DNA of 64,000 bases from Armigeres subalbatus. Taxonomy: Eukaryota > Arthropoda > Insecta > Diptera > Culicidae. Where the stretch lies: contig NC_085140.1 of NCBI RefSeq assembly GCF_024139115.2, forward strand, positions 31,793,806 through 31,857,805. The letters are read 5' to 3'. The translations under genes and the position numbers were made by a program. Shown piece by piece: positions 33,567 to 45,711 of the stretch (its first letter is position 1; each line of letters opens with the position of its first letter). The notes under the pieces were generated by a model, which saw nothing but the letters and a program-made list of their open reading frames with translations, did not search any database and was not told where the DNA came from.

Positions 33567-33568
33567 TA

Positions 33569-33985
33569 GCGAAACATGGTGTGTATCAGTGGAGAACACT
33601 CAACGGCTGCAGGTGTTCATTAACAGATGCCTGCGGTATATAATTCGGGCCTGGTGGCCTCACAACTGGATGTCAAACAACGAGCTCCATCGTCGTTGTC
33701 ACCAGAGCCCGATAGCAACAGGAATTCGGGATCGGAAGTGGGGCTGGGTCGGCCACACTCTACGTAGGGGCGGAAACGAAATCTGTAAACAAGCATTAGA
33801 CTGGAACCCAGCGGGACATCGCAGCAGAGGCAGACCCAGAGGCTCATGAAGGCGAAGCCTCAATAAAGAAATAAAAGAAGTCGACCGAAATCTAACCTGG
33901 CAACAGGTTAAAGCGATAGCCGGGCAACGCTCAGGATGGAGATCTTTCAAGTCGGCCCTTTGCACCACCGAAGGTGTACAGGATC
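33569..33985 (+). pseudogene. RTE-like LINE C-terminal region
   Basis: It resumes in the reading frame lost at 31380 with ETWCVSVENTQRLQVFINRC and CLRYIIRAWWPHNW. Then come WGWVGHTLRRGGNEICKQA (~33748-33804) and HRSRGRPRGS, a stop at about 33847, and after it the expected continuation (W..VKAIAGQRSGWRSFKSA) in the same region. The C-terminal GHTLRR...RGRPR block is typical of RTE-like and related LINEs. Confidence 0.8.
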
Positions 33986-34025
33986 CATTAGTAAGTAAGT
34001 AATCGCTACTTATACATTTTTTTTC

Positions 34026-34545
34026 ACTAATTTAAAGCAATTTTACTTACTAGGATTAGGGTGCCCCTCAAAAAAACAGTATGTTTCATCTGCTTATTCT
34101 TTTTTTCACGAATGTCACTTTCTGGGCTTTTCAAGACCCTTGTTTTGCTATAAGAACATCATCTGTATTTTTTCCGTTGTCGAGTTATATCAATTTATTT
34201 GAAAAAATATGACATTGGTAAAATTGGTAAAACTTGAGATAAGAAAATAATATATCTCTAATTTTTTGACACAATTAAGCATATAAGTTGCTCTATCAAA
34301 TGTCGTGTGAACATATTTTTTTTGGATTGTTCCAATCGGAGGTATCAACTTTAGAAAATATCGTAACTTTCGATCTGTAAAAGTTTTTGAACATATTTAT
34401 GCACAAAGAGTTGTATTTTTTTAGCTCTAAAAGTCACCCGATGTCGGCTTTTCCGAAAAATCGAAAACAAAAAAGTAGATCAAAAATACTTTTTTTAGGG
34501 AGACCCTAATCCATGTAGGTAAAATTGCTCTAAATCAGCCAATTC
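34026..34545. mobile_element. TIR element with GGATTAGGGT ends
   Basis: The left part AGCAATTTTACTTACTAGG + ATTAGGGTGCCCCTC and the right part GGGAGACCCTAATCC + ATGTAGGTAAAATTGCT are inverted over ~45 bp with some mismatches. The interior shares sequence with 29221-29475. There is no coding capacity. Confidence 0.7.
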
Positions 34546-34780
34546 AAGAGCTACAGCAAAAGTTTAACTTCGTAGAACATTACATGTAAGTATTTCATAA
34601 AATAAAATATTTTTTTTATGTGATGGGCCATTCTTTGATATCATCATAATGATGGCCTTACTACTCCGAATAATTTTGTAGAAAAATTTTTCTTCTAAAA
34701 AAATACAGTTTTGGCGTAAAACGCATCTTTCCGCATAAAACTGTATCCTGGACCATTGTGCATTGGACCATAGATCACTA

Positions 34781-35689
34781 GGGGAGACTGGGTAGACTTG
34801 ATCTGCTTTTCTGATTTCCGATGTATCACAGCCAAAAATAAATAAACAAACGCGATTTCCACACAGACTCTCTAAGAAATGTATAGTTTAACTTTACTGA
34901 TGTATGACAGTCCTTAAATTATTGTTGTTATTGATACACAATCGATTTTTTGGAGTGCTGTCAAAAATCTTGTTTTAATATTCGGGGGAAATTGATCCCT
35001 CTCCAAGAACTTGCTTTGATAAAATTAGAAAGGTGGCCTTAGATTTTTTAAATATTTATCCTTCAAAATACGCGCAATTTTCGAATTGCTGTGCGTATAC
35101 ATGAACGATTTTTGTTATTGAATTCGACAGCACATGCAATTTTAAAATTTGGGGAGACTTGATCCCCTTTCTATGATATCTACGCAATAAATATTTTTTC
35201 CTGCCAACACTTCATCGAATCTGTAGCATCTACAAGAAATTAGAAGCCTGAGAACAGATTTATATTTTTTGAATTTTTTCGCCAAATTTTTGTATGGGTG
35301 ACTAATGGGGGATCAAATGTCCCCATATTGAGGTAATAACTTCAAATCCAAATAACTAAAACTTTGATGAAATGTTGACATTTTCATCAGTACAAATCAT
35401 TAAGCACATTTATGGCTTTGTGCTGAGAAAAAACGAAAGCATTTGGTCATTGTTATGAAAAGTTATTCAAATTTTGCGTGGCCAATAAAAAAATCTTTAG
35501 GAAGGTCAAAACATACAAACCGCCCTGCAGAATAAATAAGATTGTCAATCCAAAAAATAACTCACCACATAAAGGTCATTTGTCTAGAGGATCTATACTA
35601 AAAAATGCGCTAGAACAAAACTACTTTAGTTCTTGAGAAAACAGGGGGTGATCAAGTCTCCCCGGGGATCAAGTCTACCCACCTTCCCC
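34781..35689. mobile_element. TA-target element with GATCAAGTCTCCCC repeats
   Basis: The ends GGGGAGACTGGGTAGACTTG and (read inward from the right) GGGGAAGGTGGGTAGACTTG are inverted. TA flanks them at 34779-34780 and 35690-35691. The terminal word GGGGAGACTTGATC recurs within the element in both orientations (near 34985, 35152, 35310 and 35650). At 909 bp it has no transposase. Its GGGGA start is shared with the shorter element at 48049-48248. Confidence 0.85.
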
Positions 35690-35691
35690 TA

Positions 35692-35960
35692 ATGCTATTG
35701 GTCGTATCGCGCAGGTGGTTTTGGATCACTTACAAAAGAATTGTTAGATTCAAAAGACTTTTTTGCTGATCGATTTGTCTAAGGATCAGCAATGCTTATA
35801 TCTATGGAAAGATGAAAAAACGTTCTGATGAATTATCGAAAAAAATCATCATGGTTGCATTGAATTTGATCTAGAGTGCGGCGTTACAATCAACTCAATT
35901 GATAGTCAGATCGAAAAAAAACGGGCGGCATCGGGCTTGTTCAGCTTAGGTTCGTCTGGT
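35692..35960. other. No recognisable feature
   Basis: A/T-rich spacer between two TIR elements; no gene or repeat seen. Confidence 0.35.
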
Positions 35961-36155
35961 CTATATCAAGATGAATACACCACTAGGTGTTCCAATCTGC
36001 CAAATTCACTAATCAGCCATCTTGGATTTTAGTATGGAAGAGCCAGCCGGTTTGTTTTTGTTTTGCACGGAAAATGAATTTTTCACCCTCGCCGTCTTCT
36101 CTTCCACAAACTTGGCAGATTGGAGCATCTAGAACTGTATTCATCTTAGTCTATA
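35961..36155. mobile_element. Palindromic MITE (~195 bp)
   Basis: Inverted arms of ~45 bp: AAGATGAATACACCACTAGG and GTTCCAATCTGCCAA on the left, TTGGCAGATTGGAGC and TCTAGAACTGTATTCATCTT on the right. TATAT-containing flanks occur at both ends. Confidence 0.8.
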
Positions 36156-36390
36156 TTGTAGTGATCAATTAATGTAAGGTACATACAAAATAATATAAAT
36201 ATAGTTTCAATAATAATAATTATCTAGTCTATATAAACAAACAATAGTTCAGGTTTCCTTTGTCACGATTTAGCTTACGAACAGATTACAGATTACGCAA
36301 TACTTTTCATTTGCTCAATCAGCATTGTTCATATCACCAATTTTCTAAGAGATAAAAATTGGGATTTTTGGCTCTCAGTCACATGAAAAT

Positions 36391-36447
36391 GTTGATAATT
36401 TCAAATAATTGACAACGTTTCGATCCGGGGGCTTGGATCTTCATCAG
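36391..36447 (-). ncRNA. Hammerhead-ribozyme-like core (possible Penelope-like relic)
   Basis: Minus strand: CTGATGA (complement of 36441-36447), a perfect 5-bp stem GATCC/GGATC with loop AAGCCCCC, then GAAAC (complement of 36417-36421). This matches the order CUGAUGA - stem II - GAAA of a hammerhead. An imperfect hairpin (36391-36416) stands where stem III would be. A matching stem I was not found, so cleavage activity is doubtful. Hammerheads are known in Penelope-like elements; no Penelope RT was seen here. Confidence 0.35.
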
Positions 36448-36817
36448 GGCTCGACATTAATCTAGTTGCTCCGGTTGAAAATCCTAAAAATTTCCAAGAG
36501 ATAGTTAGAAAACCATAAAAGTGTACAAAGTTGGTAACGATTTGAAGAAATATAAAACGATTGTTCAAAAATCGACTCAGAGTGTGGCGCTGCAAAGATA
36601 GGCACAACCATTAAAAGCAAAAATTCAGTGTCGATCTGAATCGAGGAGGGGATCCAATCTATTAGTTTGCAATATTGGTGTTGTGTCCTTTTTTAATTTG
36701 GAACTTTTAACCTGTGCCATTGGAGTAATTTCCGCTGAGACCGGGCCACCATTTACACGAGGTTCTTAAAAATGCCTAAATTTATGTTCACTTGAAAGCT
36801 TTCGAGGAGTATATTAA

Positions 36818-37303
36818 CCCTTGATACATTTTAGGCACTAAAAAATCACTTCAAAAAATCATAACTCCTTTGATTCTCAACCGATTTTGACGATTCACCA
36901 ACCAAACGAACCGGTTAGGTCTCTAGTTTTTAAACCTGGGAAGAGAAATGGCATTGGCCATTTGGTTCCAGACCTGTCTGGTGCATAACCTGTCCAAACC
37001 CACCAAGGAACCTTGGAAGAGGCACTATTGAACATGTATCGTGATTTTATGAAGTAAGACACACCAAAAAATTAGTTTTAAGACTTTTAGCAAGGTCATT
37101 TGATTTGAGAAAAAAGTTCCCCACTCGACCCCGTAATTATTCCGGAATCAGATAGCCAATGCCAGTTCTCTTCCCAGGTTTGGAAACTGGAGACCTAACC
37201 GACCCGTGAATGGTGAATCGTCAAAATCGGTTGAAAATCAAAGGAGTTATGATTTTTTGAAGTCATTTTTTAGTGCCTGAAAAGTATCAAGGGAGGATAA
37301 GGG
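36818..37303. mobile_element. piggyBac-like MITE, TTAA target
   Basis: TTAA lies at 36814-36817 and 37304-37307. Inside, long inverted arms (~150 bp) read CCCTTGATAC, AGGCACTAAAAAATnACTTC, AAAAAATCATAACTCC and CGATTTTGACGATTCACC. The right end carries extra bases (CCCTTATCCT when read inward). A TTAA duplication and CCCTT start are the piggyBac signature. It interrupts the left outer inverted repeat. Confidence 0.85.
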
Positions 37304-38389
37304 TTAAGGGTCCGTGTTAAATTTAAAAAGATGGACCCCTCGTTAGTTATACACGAAATCCCTTTTATGGAGCCCTCGATGTTTGTCAAATCTTGACTCA
37401 CCTTAAAGATCAGTATATCATTGGAAAGAGGAAGAGTGTATCCTCAATTTGCAATAATAAAAATGGAGACATCTTAAATTTATTTTTGAAAACTATTTTT
37501 CCGTTAGGTTAGCAACCACCGATTGCGATTTTGAATATTAATACTTCTACGAAAAGTTTAGCTTATATTGTGTCCAAAAATCTCAGTCATATGTTTTTTC
37601 TATCGAAAGTTATGTACGATTGAACAAGTTTTTTTAACCTCTCTCTGTGCTCTGGGGTCATATTGACCCCAAATTGAAATGGTTATAACTTTTTGGTTGT
37701 TTGGTCAATTGCGGATTTTTTGGGCTGTTTCGAAAGATAATTCAATCATCTTTTAGAGCGTTACCTAAGATCGACCATAGATGGGCGGGTACCTAGCGGG
37801 GAGGGGTTTTCGTAAAAAAGGGTACGAAAACAGTGATTTTTTATGCTTACTTTGCTTATATCTGAAAATCCTACCCATTTTGAACTGCACATTTTCAAAA
37901 AGGTTATGCAGGAAGGCGTGTGCTTTGATATGAGATATTTATTAGTTTAGGATTTGGCCGCTAGGTGGTGGTATGTATGAACCCATTATTTTAGACTACT
38001 CAAGATACTTCGATATATGGAATATTGTACATTGTAAATATTTTTATCGAACAAATTTGAAATTTGTAAAGATGATGTCTTTAGCAGCGATCGTCTAGTG
38101 GAATGGATTGCCCTGTGATGCAAGAAGTAATTAGGAATTTTACAAATAGGTGGCGCTAGTGTGCTTGCAATATTCTTATATGTGTGAAATATAGCTCTAG
38201 CATAAGATCCTTTGTACCTACACTCAAGTTGTATTCGGCAAAGTTGTTCTGGATGTCCAGAGTATAATGAGTACGTCATCCAAAAGGCGGCGCTAGTGAG
38301 CAGTTATATTTGAGTATATTGCTCCATGTAAGATCTGATGTATTTTGAGGCGTAGTATTTTTGGCAAAGATCAGCCAGTCCGTTTCAAA

Positions 38390-39580
38390 TATGGTGCATG
38401 CTCTTAGTGAGAAATGCGTTCACAGTATATGTTCTTGGCCATCCAAGAAATCCCTGGAGTTAAGGCCTTTGGGTCTACACGCGTAATCAAAGTTCAGCCA
38501 GTCCATTTAAAATATGGTTCATGCTCTCAGTGATGAAATAAATAAAATGCGTTTACAGTACATGTTCTCGGCCATCCAAGAAATCCCTGGAGTTAAGGCC
38601 TTTGGGTCTACACGCGTAATCAAAGTTCAGCCAGTCCATTTAAAATATGGTTCATGCTCTTAGTGATGACATAAATAAAATGCGTTTACAGTACATGTTC
38701 TCGGCCATCCAAGAAATCCCTGGAGTTAAGGTATTTGAGTCTACAAGCGTAACCAAAGATCAGCCAGTCTGTTTCAAATATAATACATGCTCTTAGTGAT
38801 TCAAAGAATGAAATACGTTCACAGTATGTATATGTTCTTGGTCACTCAAGAAATACCTGGAGGTAAGGCCTTTGGATCTACACATGTAATCGAAGATCAG
38901 TCAGCCTGTTTCAAATATGGTACATACTCTTAGCGATATTATGGTTGACATGTTAGAATGACCTTTGGCTCTACACACGTAACCAAAGATCATCCAGTCT
39001 GTTTCAAATATGGTACGTGCTCCGAATGACATAAACAATAAAACGCATTCACTGTATATATTCTTGGTTATCAAATAATTACCTGGAGCTAAGGCCTTTG
39101 AATCTATAAGCATAACCAAATATGGTAGATACTCTTAGTGATACTGATCGCATTCGATCGCAGTTCGTTTGGACCATTTAAGAGGCCAAATCGAATGTTT
39201 TTTCTCATAATACTCTCTTTGATTTTAGCGATTTTTTAAAGATTTTATGAGGTTTACGCAGTTTAAAAGCGATTTCAAAAATTAAAAAAAAATGTGTTGC
39301 CAAAATCCAATGATTTTGTTACCAAAATCGAATGGCTTTGCCGAAATCGAATATGTATTTCCAAAATCGAATTTTGCCAAAATCGAATGGGGTCTGTACC
39401 TAGATTGAAATGCGTTTACAGTATGTGTTGTGGACCATCTAAGAAACCCCTAAAGTTAAGACATTTGGGTCTACACACGCAAGAATTCCTTGGAGTTAAG
39501 GCCCTCTAGACGCTCTTAGTGATACCAAGATTAGAATGCGTTCACAGAATATGTTCGTGGCCATTCAAGGAATTCCTTAA
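38390..39580. repeat. Tandem array, ~133-140-bp units
   Basis: At least seven full or partial units carry a (C/T)ACAGTA-TATGTTCT word, GGCCATCCAAGAAATCCCTG, GAGTTAAGGCCTTTGGG and TCTACAC.CGTAA.CAAAG. Copies start near 38410, 38549, 38682, 38818, 39045, 39413 and 39540, with a partial one near 38950. The second and third are most alike. Divergence grows to the right, and a different A/T-rich block interrupts near 39150-39400. Confidence 0.85.
39296..39395. repeat. Short repeats of CCAAAATCGAAT
   Basis: CCAAAATC(C/G)AAT recurs about five times with spacers of 10-20 bp between 39300 and 39392. It interrupts the ~135-bp tandem array. Confidence 0.65.
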
Positions 39581-40516
39581 CCCAAGCAGCACAAGTTGAG
39601 CAAATCTGGTTGCAGGAACTACACTGTGACTGAATCCGGTTAAATATAAGTTACTGTGATCGATGTGCAATATGTATGCTGCCCTTTTCAGGACGGATGG
39701 GTCATATAGGCCCAGCGTTTAAGATTGGCTGTGTAAAATTATAGAAAAGAGATAGCTCTGTTCACCAGAATATTCACTTTGCAGGAAAAATATCGGGGGT
39801 CATGTTTGACTATACCCTGAAGACCTAGATATCCGAAACCGTGGGAAGATTTCGGCATGCAAATTAATCTGACATTTTTTAATTCTTAAACACATTGTTT
39901 GATAGTTCTGAATACTCAGAAGAGTTGAGCTATCCTGAACGATATGCCTGTAATTAATTTTCAGGAATGCGAGATGCTCAAGGTACTCCAAAACGTTCTC
40001 GAGTACAGCCCCCGGTACCTACCGGATCAATCAAGGCTTTGGCAATGTCTTCATCGTCGGTGTACACCCAATTCGGTTCAATAAGCATATACGCATCATG
40101 CAAACCCCATTTTTCTTGAATATGAGATGCTCAAGGTACTCTAAAACGTTCTGGAGTTCTGTTTTCGTACCCGTTTTTACGAAAACCCCTCCCCGCGAAG
40201 TACCCACCCATCTATGGTCGATCTCAGGTAGCGCTCTAAAGGTTGATTAAATTATCTTTCTAAACAGCCAAAAAAATCTGCAATTGACCAAACAAACAAA
40301 AATTATAACAATTTCAATTTGGGGTCAATATGACCCCCGAGCACAGACAACGTAAATTTGTCAATAAAATTAGACTGTAGCGTTTATTTTTAAGATTTTT
40401 CAGGTACGGAAAGATCTCGGCAAGTTTTACCAAACTACCAAAAATTATGAAAATCGGTTGAAAAATAAAAAAAATGGCAGCCTTTCAAAGTAGCATGGGG
40501 TCATGGCTGGGGTTAA

Positions 40517-40735
40517 GGTCACTCCTGATGGAATCCAAGTTTAAAAGTGCTCGCGTTTTCGGGGGCACACCACTCGATACGGAAGCACCGCACAACTGTC
40601 ATTTTTATTATTTTACGCATGCTGCGACACAGCAAAGCTAAATCAACAAAATGACAGTTGTGCGCCGCCTCTGAACCGAGTGGTGTGCCCTGAAAGCGCG
40701 AGCACTTTGGAACTTGGATTCCGTCAGGAGTGACC
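40517..40735. mobile_element. piggyBac-like MITE, 219 bp, TTAA target
   Basis: TTAA at 40513-40516 and 40736-40739 flanks inverted ends GGTCACTCCTGAnGGAATCC, followed by AAGTT and GTGCTCGCG. Arms of ~95 bp include GGCACACCACTCG and AACTGTCATTTT. The arms are almost perfectly matched, implying a younger insertion than 36818-37303. Confidence 0.88.
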
Positions 40736-41189
40736 TTAAGGCGCCATCTGACGAACGAATATTATTTCTATGGTTAATATGATACTACGACGTCAGTTCC
40801 TTTATTTCATACACTTTTCTACGCAAAATTTGTTTTTTTGTAAGAAAAGCATATTTACAGCCGTATTTTTTCGAGGGGCTCAAAAGTTTTGATCATAACG
40901 GAGCCGTATTCAAGTTATTGTACTAAATAATTAAGGAATATTAATTAATTTCGATTAATTTCGCAAAAAAAGTGAGAATAGTGAAAAGAGGTCGAGGGGT
41001 CTATAAAAGTGATTTCGTTTATAGCCAACGAGGGGTTCATCTTTATGAAGAATTTAACGCGGATCCTTAATATACTCGCCGAACGCTTTCGAATGGACAT
41101 CAATTTAGGCATTTTCAAGAACCTCGTGCAAATAATGGGTCAGTCTCAGCGAAAATTACTCATTGCAAAGAGTTTTGAACTATATTTCC

Positions 41190-44100
41190 TAGACAACTTT
41201 TGAAAATATCAAAGAAATTGTTGGAATACCAAAGCGTTTTCCGATTAGATGTGATTTTAAAAGTCCATATTAACGTGTGTCTCCTTCTTCCAATACGAAT
41301 TTTAACCATTTTTACAAACCTCTAAGACGATCAATTTACAGGCCAGCTGAAACTCTTCGCTATTGAACTGCTTTCAGCATGTTTTAGCTCTCGTCCTAAT
41401 TGATAAAATGACGAGAAAAATTACAGAATATAAAACTTCAACACCATAGACACTGAAAAGACCCCAGAAAACATTTGAGATGTTTTAGAACCTTCTCATT
41501 TTTTTATGTAATTTGTTATATTTACTATTAAAATATTTAAAGATCTAAAACTGTTTTTTATATATAAAATAGCTCAAAAAGGCTATGTTTCCAATGAAAG
41601 TGGCAGATAGTAAAATGTAAATATCGCATGACTTCTCTCATTGAAAATGAAAATCTCAGTACTGCTTCTGATTTTTGAGGTTCGGTAATTCATTTTTCAT
41701 TTTATAAAGTTGAAAAGATCTCATAGATTTTTGAGGAATTTTGTAAGACACGTTATTCAAATCTAGATAAGAAAACATTCATAAATTGAATTGAAATTGA
41801 CAACCTGTTTTGGAGAATGACATAAGTCTGTATAGGGATAGCCAGGAAGTCCGCCCTCTATTAGCGTCAATGTCAATATTTCAATGGATTCAAATCCTCC
41901 CACTTTGCTCATCTGCTCATCGGAAAAGTCTTTAGAATGGTGCCTGGAATTAAATACTTGGAGCATAAAATATCTTCGGTGTCGTGGTGAAAGTTTATTG
42001 AAAGTGATTGGCAAAAGAAATACGATTCAACGTATGGTAAAATGGCAACAACTTTGAAAAGCGTTTCGGATGGAAAACTTTGTTTTTCGAATATATGACA
42101 ATTCGAAGTGTAAGCAATCGTCGAAACCTTTCTGGAACCAGACTGTAGCGCTTGAGTTATGTTGGTGAATACTGGAGAAAAGGGTCGTTTGGCCGAAACA
42201 CATTAGGCCGGAAGTTATCTTACAGAATTCCAATCGGCTGAAACGGTTACATCCAGGTTTTTTTTTTGTACTCCAACGAACATTGTTCTAATTACACATA
42301 ATCTAATCGGAATGTGCTCTTCAGACCACCATCCCCCGTTTTTGTGTTTTTTGCACCTTTGATTGCCAGACCGCACTATGCTGCACCGCGCGCCGGCAGC
42401 GCAACGAACGGTTAGTCCTGGAATCAGCAGCACCCACCACAACGACGACGTCGACGTCTTGTGCGATATTGCTTCTGTTATTTCGTTTTTCATTTCCGAC
42501 GTAGGAAAACAGACTGCTTTGGTGGGTGCCCTTCCAGGTACCGACCAACCAACCAACCAACAGCTGAAACCTGCTAAACTGACTAGCGCCGTTGTTGTGT
42601 GGCATACGGTAGGTGTGGGGCCGAAAATCGTTCTCGATTGTACGCTGAGTAAAGGATGTTTGCTTTGGTACGTAACTCACCTACAAATGAACGCTCGAAG
42701 TCCTTATTTCTTATGACTGATTGGGGTCTGTTCACAAATTGTGTTACACGGAAGTTGTAACTGTCGAACTGCAGACAGCGATTTTTAGAAATATTAATTC
42801 TGTGTGTCTGGTTTGAACAAAGCTCATGACCTGAAAATAATATTTTTCCAGTTGGTACTCATCATAATAAATTTTAGATAAGTATTCATTGATCATGATA
42901 ATGGAGTCACTATCGAGACTTATCGACTTATCGTAACGCTCACTTAAGCTCTTGCTCTTGGCGGAATGTGTTACGTACATTGTGAGTGAACCATCGAATG
43001 GACTGCTCTTATAAGGTATAAATTTCATTCAAGTCGAAGATATTTGCTCTCATCTTGAGCTCCGAAATAGAACAACGGAAGCAGCTTTCTTATTTCTGGA
43101 ATGTGTAATAATGCATTATTAGTGCGCTTGGGTCACGTTCCTGTAGGGGGTTTAGCGATGAGTGTTTGCAAAGAAGCAGAAACCAATATACAGTAGTGGA
43201 CAAAAAAATGCACCAAAGCCAGTAACGTGAATTATTCCAGAATAGAATAATTTTCATAAGTTTTTTTTATTGATCTGAGAAGTGTTCACCAATTTTCAAT
43301 AAATTGCAATAAAGTCGGAAGGAAGGTCATGATAAAACTCGCATCTTGTAATTATTAATACCATTTTTTATATTTAATGCACTTAAACCGCTTGCTTGGA
43401 ATTGTTTCAGATTACGCTCCGTCCACGACAATCATCCTAACTGAGAAATTTCAGCAAAATACGCTGAGAAAATATTGAGCCAACGTATATGAACTGCAGA
43501 TATCATAAGAAAAAGCTTCAATAGTTCTAGCTAATCACGAATCAGAAAACGCCGTATATCACATAAAATAATAACGGCAAATTTTTCGCATCGATGAAGC
43601 AACTTTATCGAATATCCTTCCTTGCCTTCCTCTCTCCGGAAATCATCAATTTCGATAACTGCACTACCCTTAAGCCTGAATAGTGCTGGGTACCGGCAGC
43701 TCTGGTGACGATAAACCTTATATTCGCACTTACCTGCTGAAGCAAAAAAAAATCTGAACCTAGCCCCGGTACCGATTACTTGAGAACAAGAACTCGGAAC
43801 GACGAACGATAATCATAAGTCTAATGCTCAACGCCGCGTCAAACACAATATTTCCATCCCGGTACCCACTGATGCCGTTGTTCTAAAGTGACTGGTGGGG
43901 ATAGAGTGTGTCGAAAAAAACTTCCTCCATCTTAACCTAGGTTACTCGTTGACACAGATTCTCTTGAATTTTGCTTGTTACAACATCTTCCCGGAGCGAA
44001 ACAATGCTTCAGATCTCGTTTTTATATTTTCAACCACCATAGGCAAATTATGCAAAAGCATTTCAGATCACCCTAATGGAAAAAGCTTGACACCGGGCCA

Positions 44101-45711
44101 GGTTTTCGTAGCTGTTTGAGTTTCCGTTTTTCACCGGCAAATGTTAGAAACGCTCCATATCACCTGGATGAAATTGAAAACGTGCGATATGGCACCCTTT
44201 TTTCCACGAAGCGTGCTATAAAATATTAAAATATGGGTTACAAACAGTTAGCGGGATAGTGAGAGGCACGCGAAAGGTAGCATGTGTCGGGCAGCGGGAT
44301 GACGTGACTTCACGTCGAGCCCGAAAATCACGGAATCGTGGAATAAGGTGCCATAAGGTAGAACGAAATTGAGAGTTCATTTGGGTTTTGGTTTGCGTTT
44401 AATCTCGGAAGGAGGCACGGTGGAGTTTCCCTGCGCAGCCAATGGAGTGAATTTTCCCGACGGTAAATTAGTCGTGAAAGGATGATCCACACTGAAAAGT
44501 TTCACGCCCCCACGTTTCTACAGCTGAGTTGGTTCTTTGCCATACTGAACATTTAACACCACCGGCAGAAACAACTTGCGTTCCACAGAATTTGCCTTGC
44601 AGCCGCTCATAAGATTGTGACCGCGACTTCAGGCCGCCTCGGTCTTCCCGCTGAAGTCATTCAACGTCCCACTTTGGCGTAGTTTAATCCACCGCATCTC
44701 AATGGCAGCATCGCCACTATCGACAGCAATAACCGCGTGTCAAACAAAACTTTCCAAGTGAAACTTTATCCTAAGACACGTAATTGCAACGATGCGATGG
44801 TGTTGTAAGGCACCACGGATGCAGGATGGTGCCGGTGACGATGATGATGATGATGGTGTGTCAATGGGACAAGAGCGAGAAAACCCCCACGGATGTTGCC
44901 GCTGGGCAGATGTTGCAGACTAGATTACACAATGATCGGAAGGAAAATGCAACTGCGGCGTTGGCAGATAAGCTGGTGGTGTTCGATGTTCGCGTGAATA
45001 TAGGTACGATTATGTGAAGGTGTCGACATATAGTTCATTAGGGTTGCATGTGAGAGTAATACTTACTCCGATGAATAATAATCGATGTGCTGAATACATT
45101 TTAGACGTTGGATTAGGTTCTAAAGTTTTGCAATTTTGCGACGTTGTTTTCATTTAACCATACTAGCCTTCAGAGAGGACCAAAATAAATAAGAAATAGA
45201 ACTTTTTCACTAGTTTAGCTCTGCTTTAGGATTCCGATTTCGGCTTCTCAGTGACTTCCGAAATTGAGTTCAATGGGCCGGTTGAATGAGAACAACTCAG
45301 AAAGTATTATATTTGAAAAAGGTATTTGAAAATCATGAAGTGTATTAATGCGTAAGAGTAGCGAAGAATGAAGAGTGAAGCAATGTTTCAACTTTTTCAA
45401 GTGGATTCCTTTAAGGACTACAACCGTAATTAATCGATTGAACAAATTCTCAATTCCGTCCGTTTTGCTCTAATGACTGATACCAGAAATCAGGTTTTGT
45501 TTAGATTTCAGATAAATTTGTTCATTTTATTCAGAAAAAAAAAAACAAAAACTGCACTTATCCGAATTACATGGTGCTAAATTGACATCTGCATCGAGGG
45601 ATTTTGGTAACTTAGACAATTGCTTCGTTAAAATTGGGCGGGGTGCTGCTAAATCGCATAAAGTGCCAATACTAAATGATTAATTTTTTGCCCAAGTTTT
45701 TGTGTAGCAGA
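41190..45711. other. No supported gene or transposon
   Basis: Mostly A/T-rich sequence with some G/C-richer patches (42330-42680, 44600-44960). Open frames of 90-120 codons at 42215-42716 overlap on both strands and lack motifs. At 43190, CAGTAGTGGACAAAAAAATG looks like one end of a Tc1-like element, but no partner end is present. A short GAT repeat lies near 44837-44856. Confidence 0.4.

Larger units (their letters stand above)
30355..33985 (+). mobile_element. RTE-like LINE, 5'-truncated, split by a TA-target element
   Basis: Two coding parts (30355-31380 and 33569-33985) join across the inserted element at 31383-33566 into one ORF2-like sequence. It ends in the 3' sequence TACAGGATCCATTAG and a (TAAG)n-like tail at 33989-34001. 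RT blocks and the C-terminal WGWVGHTLRRG...RGRPRG block suit an RTE-like LINE; clade assignment is moderate only. Related 3' ends occur at 46420-46492 and 50160-50945. Confidence 0.8.
37638..40352. mobile_element. 2.7-kb inverted-repeat element with ~200-bp TIRs
   Basis: The left arm (CTCTGTGCTCTGGGGTCATA, TTGACCCC, CCATAGATGGGCGGGTACCT, GGGGAGGGGTTTTCGTA) is mirrored on the right (40150-40352: TACGAAAACCCCTCCCCGCG, CATCTATGGTCGATC, TATGACCCCCGAGCACAGA). TTAA precedes the left end (37634-37637); the right flank reads TAAA, so a decayed TTAA duplication is possible. The interior holds a tandem array, not a transposase. Confidence 0.8.
36712..41176. repeat. Outer inverted-repeat pair of a nested complex
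   Basis: The left copy (36712-36817, continued after the inserted MITE at 37308-37390) matches the reverse complement of about 40985-41176. Shared words include TTTnCACGAGGTTCTTnAAAA, ATGCCTAAAT, GGAGTATATTAA, and on the far side GACCCCTCG with TTTTATAGA-like sequence. The copies are diverged. They could be the arms of one large old element or an inverted duplication. Confidence 0.65.

Noticed and set aside
42215..42716. Overlapping frames of 113-119 codons on both strands
   Set aside because: No conserved motif, and neither strand is favoured.
43190..43330. Tc1-like element starting CAGTAGTGGAC
   Set aside because: Only one end resembles a Tc1-type terminus. No inverted partner or transposase was found nearby.
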